Source: Sporolactobacillus sp. THM19-2 (GTDB lineage Bacteria; Bacillota; Bacilli; Bacillales; Sporolactobacillaceae). Taken from it: a stretch of 64,000 nucleotides of DNA. The stretch covers positions 62,001 to 126,000 of the forward strand of contig NZ_SEMC01000005.1 of NCBI RefSeq assembly GCF_004153195.1, written 5' to 3'. Below, in pieces: positions 59,461-64,000 of the stretch. Numbering within the stretch: position 1 is the first letter of the stretch; every line of letters starts with the position of its first letter. Below the pieces are notes generated by a model. It was given only the letters and a program-made list of their open reading frames with translations, ran no database searches and had not been told where the DNA came from. Made by a program: the position numbers and the translations under genes.

Positions 59461-61508
59461 TACAGCAAAACAGCCAGACGGAAACAGTAGATAAGATAAA
59501 AGGCGTCGGTGAGAGCGCAGTATCGGCTTTAAAGCAGATGGGCATTCAGACACTGGAAGACCTCTTCTGTTATTATCCCTATCGTTACGACAACTACGAA
59601 ATCAAGGATCTAACGACAGCCGCAGACGGCGAACATGTCACCGTTGCAGGGAAAGTCCAAAGTGCACCGCTTCTGACTTTTTATGCCAGAAAAAGATCCA
59701 GAATTTCTGTGCGAGTTTTGTGCGGACGGCAGCTGATCACAGTCATTGCCTTTAATCGACCGTATTTAAAAAGAAGTCTGAACCTTGGCGATCAGGTCAC
59801 AGTTACAGGAAAATGGGAAAAATACCGTGCAGTGCTCACCGCATCAGAATTTCATAAAGGGCTCAGACAAAACGAAGAGAGAATCGCCCCAGTGTATTCA
59901 GTCAGAGAAGGCCTGTCGGTCAGGAGAATGAGAAATATTGTCAGACAGGCCTTTCATCAGTTTCCTGATTATATCCATGAGTCACTGCCCCGGGACATGC
60001 TTTCCGCTTATAAACTGACCGGGCGAAAAGAAGCCGTTCACGAAATTCATTTTCCTTCAGAGAGAACCAGACTGAAACAGGCCAGGAGAAGGCTCGTTTA
60101 TGATGAATTTCTGAACTATGAATTAAAGATGCAAGGTTATAAACTAAGCAGACGAAAGGTTGAGCATGGAACGGCCATGACTCTGAAGCAGGATCAGATC
60201 GATAAATTTATCCATAGCCTGCCTTTTTCTCTGACTCACGCTCAAAGACAGGTGATTCAGGAAATTATCGGCGATATGGCTTCAGAATTTGCGATGAACC
60301 GACTGCTGCAGGGCGATGTCGGATCAGGGAAAACCGTTGTCGCGGCAATTGCGCTCTACGCAGCCGTGTCGGCCGGATTCCAGGGGGCGCTGATGGCTCC
60401 AACTGAAATTCTTGCTTCCCAGCATGCGGATCATCTTCAGAAACTGTTTGCCCCTTTTGATATCAGTACCGCGTTACTGACCGGTAACGTCCGGGGCAGG
60501 AAGAGAAGAATTTTACTGGACAATCTGAAAAACGGCAATATTGATATTCTTATCGGAACACATGCTCTGATTCAGGATGATGTCCATTTTCGTCAACTGG
60601 GGCTTGTCATAACGGATGAGCAGCACCGTTTTGGTGTAGAACAGCGAAAAAGACTTCGGGTCAAAGGAAAGGATCCGGATGTGCTGTACATGACTGCAAC
60701 ACCGATTCCCAGGACCCTTGCTCTGTCTGTTTTTGGCGACATGGATGTGTCCACCATCAATGAGCTCCCCGGAGGAAGAAAAAAAATCAGAACCTATTGG
60801 GTCAGGCATGAAATGATGCAACGAGTCATCAATTTTATTAAGAAGCAATTACTTCAGGGGAAACAGGCTTACGTGATTTGTCCGTTGATCGAAGAGTCAG
60901 AACAACTTGATGTACAGAATGCACTTGACGTCCATGCTCGTCTGTCTGCAGCATTGAGCGGATTTCAGGTTGGTTTGATGCATGGAAAACTCAGTGCGGA
61001 AGAGAAAGCCAAAGTCATGAACGGATTTGCCGGTAATAAAATTCAGGTACTCGTCTCGACGACCGTAGTTGAGGTCGGTGTGAACGTGCCGAATGCGACA
61101 CTGATGGTCATTTATGATGCAGATCGATTTGGACTTGCCCAGCTTCATCAGCTGCGCGGCCGGGTTGGGCGCGGGTCTTCGCAGTCATATTGTATCCTCG
61201 TCGCCGATACCGGTTCTGAAACAGCAAAAGAAAAACTGAGGCTGATGACAGAGACAACAGACGGGTTCAGACTGTCTGAGTCTGACCTGAAACTGCGCGG
61301 GCCCGGAGATTTTTTTGGAAAACTGCAAAGTGGGGTGCCTGATTTTAAACTGGCGGATGTCGTCCACGATTTCCGTACGCTTCAGACCGCCAGGCGTGAC
61401 GCGATGAGACTGGTTCGTGATCCGCATTTCTGGAAGGATGATTCGTTCCGCCTTCTTCGTCAGCCGTTAGTTGACGCCGGTATCATGGACCATGTACATC
61501 TCGATTAA
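59457..61508 (+). CDS. recG: ATP-dependent DNA helicase RecG
   Basis: Reverses and processes stalled replication forks and Holliday junctions. 683 residues: wedge/OB domain (about 60-150), superfamily 2 helicase motifs QGDVGSGKTVVAAIAL (Walker A), DEQHRFG (DEXH variant), TATPIPRTLAL, and QLRGRVGRG (motif VI), ending with the C-terminal region. ATG 59457 overlaps the sdaAA stop. Confidence 0.97.
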   Translation: MIQQNSQTETVDKIKGVGESAVSALKQMGIQTLEDLFCYYPYRYDNYEIKDLTTAADGEHVTVAGKVQSAPLLTFYARKRSRISVRVLCGRQLITVIAFNRPYLKRSLNLGDQVTVTGKWEKYRAVLTASEFHKGLRQNEERIAPVYSVREGLSVRRMRNIVRQAFHQFPDYIHESLPRDMLSAYKLTGRKEAVHEIHFPSERTRLKQARRRLVYDEFLNYELKMQGYKLSRRKVEHGTAMTLKQDQIDKFIHSLPFSLTHAQRQVIQEIIGDMASEFAMNRLLQGDVGSGKTVVAAIALYAAVSAGFQGALMAPTEILASQHADHLQKLFAPFDISTALLTGNVRGRKRRILLDNLKNGNIDILIGTHALIQDDVHFRQLGLVITDEQHRFGVEQRKRLRVKGKDPDVLYMTATPIPRTLALSVFGDMDVSTINELPGGRKKIRTYWVRHEMMQRVINFIKKQLLQGKQAYVICPLIEESEQLDVQNALDVHARLSAALSGFQVGLMHGKLSAEEKAKVMNGFAGNKIQVLVSTTVVEVGVNVPNATLMVIYDADRFGLAQLHQLRGRVGRGSSQSYCILVADTGSETAKEKLRLMTETTDGFRLSESDLKLRGPGDFFGKLQSGVPDFKLADVVHDFRTLQTARRDAMRLVRDPHFWKDDSFRLLRQPLVDAGIMDHVHLD

Positions 61509-61559
61509 ATGTGACACCTTATGATGTGAATTTCGTATGTACGTGAGGACACCGTCTCA

Positions 61560-61588
61560 TTCACCTGTGCCTGGAATTATGGTATACT
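61560..61588 (+). promoter_or_regulatory. fapR promoter
   Basis: TTCACC (61560-61565), 17 bp, TATACT (61583-61588). Transcription would start close to the FapR operator. Confidence 0.6.
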
Positions 61589-61593
61589 TACTA

Positions 61594-61610
61594 TTATTAT
61601 CTGGTCTTAA
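61594..61610. promoter_or_regulatory. FapR operator candidate
   Basis: TTATTATCTGGTCTTAA agrees at 13 of 17 positions by my count with the FapR consensus TTAGTACCTGRTACTAA. It begins 5 bases after the -10, a position that would block transcription. Malonyl-CoA should release FapR here. Confidence 0.55.
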
Positions 61611-61677
61611 CTCATGAATACGCATGCGTGTGATCCTGTGAAAGATCAGCGATATATTTACCGGCGGTGTCATAGTA

Positions 61678-62253
61678 ATGAGGAAATCAAAACAGGACAG
61701 ACAGGCTGCACTGAAACAAACCATACAGGATAATCCGTTTATCACTGATGATGAACTGGCGCAACACTTTTCCGTCAGTGTACAGACGATCAGGCTGGAT
61801 CGCCTGGAACTTTCCATTCCTGAACTCAGGGAAAGAATCAAACATGTGGCAAGAAAACAGTTTGATGAAGTAAAAGCCCTTCACAGAGAAGAAGTGATCG
61901 GTGAAATAATCGATTTACAGCTTGATCAATCCGCCATCTCTATATTGGATATTAATCAGAATCATGTTTTTTCAAGAACAGGGATAGCAAGAGGCCATCA
62001 TTTGTTTGCTCAGGCCAATTCACTGGCGGTGGCCGTAATCAATAATGATCTCGCTCTGACATCCAAAGCATCCATTCATTTCATACGACCCGTGAAGGCC
62101 GGGGAGCGTGTCGTTGCCAAGGCCAGAGTCGTCAAGAAAGAAAGAATTCGAACGGTTGTTGAGGTGAACAGTTATGCGGGTCAGGATCACGTATTCAGAG
62201 GCATTTTTACTATGTTCCGTTCACATCGCAGTAAAGGTAAAGAAAAACGGTAA
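61678..62253 (+). CDS. fapR: Fatty-acid and phospholipid biosynthesis repressor FapR
   Basis: Represses the fap regulon until malonyl-CoA binds. 191 residues: N-terminal helix-turn-helix ([33 protein letters not shown]) and a hot-dog effector domain ([36 protein letters not shown]). It is followed by fabD, 50 bp to its ATG, whereas in B. subtilis plsX lies between them. Confidence 0.96.
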   Translation: MRKSKQDRQAALKQTIQDNPFITDDELAQHFSVSVQTIRLDRLELSIPELRERIKHVARKQFDEVKALHREEVIGEIIDLQLDQSAISILDINQNHVFSRTGIARGHHLFAQANSLAVAVINNDLALTSKASIHFIRPVKAGERVVAKARVVKKERIRTVVEVNSYAGQDHVFRGIFTMFRSHRSKGKEKR

Positions 62254-62303
62254 ATGATTACTACATAGATGAATGAGTTCATATGAAAACAGGAGGAAAC
62301 AGC

Positions 62304-63248
62304 ATGGGCAAGATAGCATTTGTTTTTCCGGGACAGGGTTCGCAAAATGTCGGTATGGGGAAAGATCTGTTTGAGAGCTGCCCGAAAGCTGAAAAAATGT
62401 TCAGATCTGCTGACTCCCGGCTTGGCTTCCCGCTGTCCGACCTTATTTTTAACGGTCCGGAGGAAAAGCTGAAGCGAACTGAGAATACGCAGCCGGCGCT
62501 GTTCACCATCAGTGCCATATTATACAGACTGCTTTCAGAAAAAGGAGTGAAAGCTGATTATGTCGCCGGACACAGTTTGGGTGAGTATAGTGCGCTTTAT
62601 GCGGCCGGTGTGTTCAGCCTTTCAGACGGCGTATATGCTGTCAGACAGAGAGGACTGCTGATGGAACAGGCTGTACCGGCCGGTGAGGGCACCATGGCTG
62701 CCGTACTGGGTCTTGATCCCGGAACGCTGGACCGGATATGTATCCAGGTCACGCAGAAGGGCTCATCTGTCCAGATGGCGAATCTGAATGCTCCGGGTCA
62801 GATCGTTATATCCGGTACATTGGCCGGAGTTCAGACGGCGTCCCGTTTAGCTGAACAAGCAGGGGCAAGACGTGTGGTTCCCCTTGCTGTCAGCGGTCCT
62901 TTCCATTCTGCTCTGATGCGTCCGGCGGCAGATGCATTCCGCCGTGTGCTTGATGGTTTAACTGCCGGGAATGCTGATATTCCCGTAGTTGCAAACAGTA
63001 CGGCTGAACTCGAAGAATCAAAAGAAGACATCATCCGCAATCTGGTGAAACAACTTTATTCGCCCGTACGCTGGGTCGAATCCATTGAAAAACTACGCAG
63101 CCTGAATGTAGACACGTATATAGAGATCGGCCCCGGGCGTGTTCTTTCCGGACTCATCAGAAAGATACACCGTGGTTGTACCCTACTACAGGTGAACGAT
63201 CTGAAGAGTCTGGATGAGGTTGCGGAAAAACTGAAGGAGTGTGTATAA
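62304..63248 (+). CDS. fabD: Malonyl-CoA:ACP transacylase
   Basis: Loads malonyl groups on acyl carrier protein. ATG 62304 ([14 protein letters not shown]) with AGGAGG upstream; ATG 62283 is too far. 314 residues; the active serine is in [16 protein letters not shown], His in [13 protein letters not shown], plus AVLGLDPG and [13 protein letters not shown]. Confidence 0.96.
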   Translation: MGKIAFVFPGQGSQNVGMGKDLFESCPKAEKMFRSADSRLGFPLSDLIFNGPEEKLKRTENTQPALFTISAILYRLLSEKGVKADYVAGHSLGEYSALYAAGVFSLSDGVYAVRQRGLLMEQAVPAGEGTMAAVLGLDPGTLDRICIQVTQKGSSVQMANLNAPGQIVISGTLAGVQTASRLAEQAGARRVVPLAVSGPFHSALMRPAADAFRRVLDGLTAGNADIPVVANSTAELEESKEDIIRNLVKQLYSPVRWVESIEKLRSLNVDTYIEIGPGRVLSGLIRKIHRGCTLLQVNDLKSLDEVAEKLKECV

Positions 63249-63250
63249 AA

Positions 63251-63997
63251 GTGGAGCTCAATGGAAAAGTTGCACTTGTAACGGGGGCGTCCAGAGGAAT
63301 CGGGAAGGCCATCGCACTTGAGCTGGCCCGGCGAGGTGCCTCGATAGCGGTTAATTATGCGGGAAATCAGTCAAAAGCGGAAGAAACTGTTGCGGAGATC
63401 AAAGCGCTTAGCCGGGACGCCGCGGTCGTTCATTGCGATGTATCACAGGAGAATCAGGTTAAGGACATGATAAAATTCGTGATCCGGACATTTGGAACGC
63501 TTGATATTGTCGTAAATAACGCGGGCATTACACGGGACGGTCTGTTGATGAGAATGAAAGAAAAAGATTGGGATGCTGTTCTTGACATCAATCTGAAAGG
63601 CGTATTTCTGGTTACGAAAGCTGCACTGCGCCCGATGATGCGTCAGAGAAGCGGAAGGATTATCAACATCGCCTCTGTTGTCGGAATACTCGGAAATGCC
63701 GGGCAGGCGAATTACGTTGCCGCAAAATCAGGAGTGATTGGTCTGACAAAATCTGCAGCAAGAGAAGTCGCTGCACGCGGGATCACAGTTAATGCTGTTG
63801 CCCCTGGTTTTATCACAACAGAAATGACGGAGCAGCTCTCCGATGAGGTCAAGGAACAGATGAAAAAGCAGATTCCCCTTCAGCGTCCGGGAACTCCGGA
63901 AGACGTTGCAAAGGCTGTCGCTTTTTTAGCCTCAAAAGACAGCAGCTATATGACCGGTCAAATATTAAGTATTGACGGTGGTATGGCGATGCAATAA
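63251..63997 (+). CDS. fabG: 3-oxoacyl-ACP reductase
   Basis: NADPH-dependent reduction in fatty acid elongation. GTG 63251 ([18 protein letters not shown]) is chosen over GTG 63239, which overlaps fabD and the AAGGAG site. 248 residues, short-chain dehydrogenase: [12 protein letters not shown] (cofactor), NNAG in [11 protein letters not shown], catalytic Ser in NIASVVG and YVAAK. It starts 3 bases after the fabD stop; the window ends directly afterwards, where acpP would be expected. Confidence 0.97.
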   Translation: MELNGKVALVTGASRGIGKAIALELARRGASIAVNYAGNQSKAEETVAEIKALSRDAAVVHCDVSQENQVKDMIKFVIRTFGTLDIVVNNAGITRDGLLMRMKEKDWDAVLDINLKGVFLVTKAALRPMMRQRSGRIINIASVVGILGNAGQANYVAAKSGVIGLTKSAAREVAARGITVNAVAPGFITTEMTEQLSDEVKEQMKKQIPLQRPGTPEDVAKAVAFLASKDSSYMTGQILSIDGGMAMQ

Positions 63998-64000
63998 AAT

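Overview
The window is a stretch of chromosome from an endospore-forming, low-to-moderate-GC Gram-positive bacterium of the order Bacillales. Gene order is close to the Bacillus subtilis spoVD-to-fabG segment. It carries sporulation genes (spoVD, spoVE, spoIIGA-sigE-sigG, ylmC, ylyA, spoVM), a meso-DAP-type MurE, a T-box ileS leader and a PyrR-controlled pyr operon. A Sporolactobacillus-like relative is my best guess; this is inference from gene order and protein similarity recalled from memory, not a database result. Most genes are on the + strand; only tetR and rpmB are on the - strand.

Layout. 1-11.9 kb is the division and cell-wall (dcw) cluster: spoVD (5' end outside the window), murE, murF, mraY, murD, spoVE, divIB, ftsA, ftsZ. 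12.1-14.8 kb is the sporulation sigma module spoIIGA-sigE-sigG. 15.0-19.0 kb is the ylm/divIVA group (ylmC, ylmD, ylmE, sepF, ylmG, ylmH, divIVA), followed by T-box-ileS, ylyA, lspA and an rluD-type gene. 24.4-33.7 kb is the pyrimidine operon pyrR-pyrB-carA-carB-pyrK-pyrD-pyrF-pyrE with two apparent PyrR attenuators. 33.7-42.4 kb is an accessory region: a structured repeat, a large GT-C-like membrane protein, a two-component system, a riboswitch-like orphan leader, a tetR gene divergent from a tiny membrane protein, a CmpB-like membrane protein and a luciferase-like monooxygenase. 42.4-64 kb is the ylo cluster: rqcH, yloC, gmk, rpoZ, coaBC, priA, fmt, rsmB, prpC, prkC, rsgA, thiN, spoVM, rpmB(-), yloU, sdaAB, sdaAA, recG, then fapR, fabD, fabG.

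How it works together. The genes serve growth and sporulation: peptidoglycan precursor synthesis and septation, the sigma E and sigma G switch, septum placement (SepF, DivIVA), Ser/Thr phospho-signalling (PrpC/PrkC), ribosome assembly and rescue (RsgA, RqcH), UMP synthesis and fatty-acid initiation. Regulatory DNA readable in the sequence includes sigma A, sigma H, sigma E and sigma F type promoter candidates, a T-box with an ATC specifier, PyrR attenuators and a FapR operator.

Most notable: (1) two roughly 150-bp copies of an RNA-like structured element, flanked by ATAAA in one copy and by ATAAA/ACAAA in the other, which recall bcr1-type mobile repeats; (2) an orphan c-di-AMP-riboswitch-like leader ending in a strong ribosome binding site but no gene; (3) repeated single-gene drop-outs relative to B. 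subtilis (murG, murB, pyrP, pyrC, remA, def, rlmN, rpe, yloV, plsX) in an otherwise collinear region.
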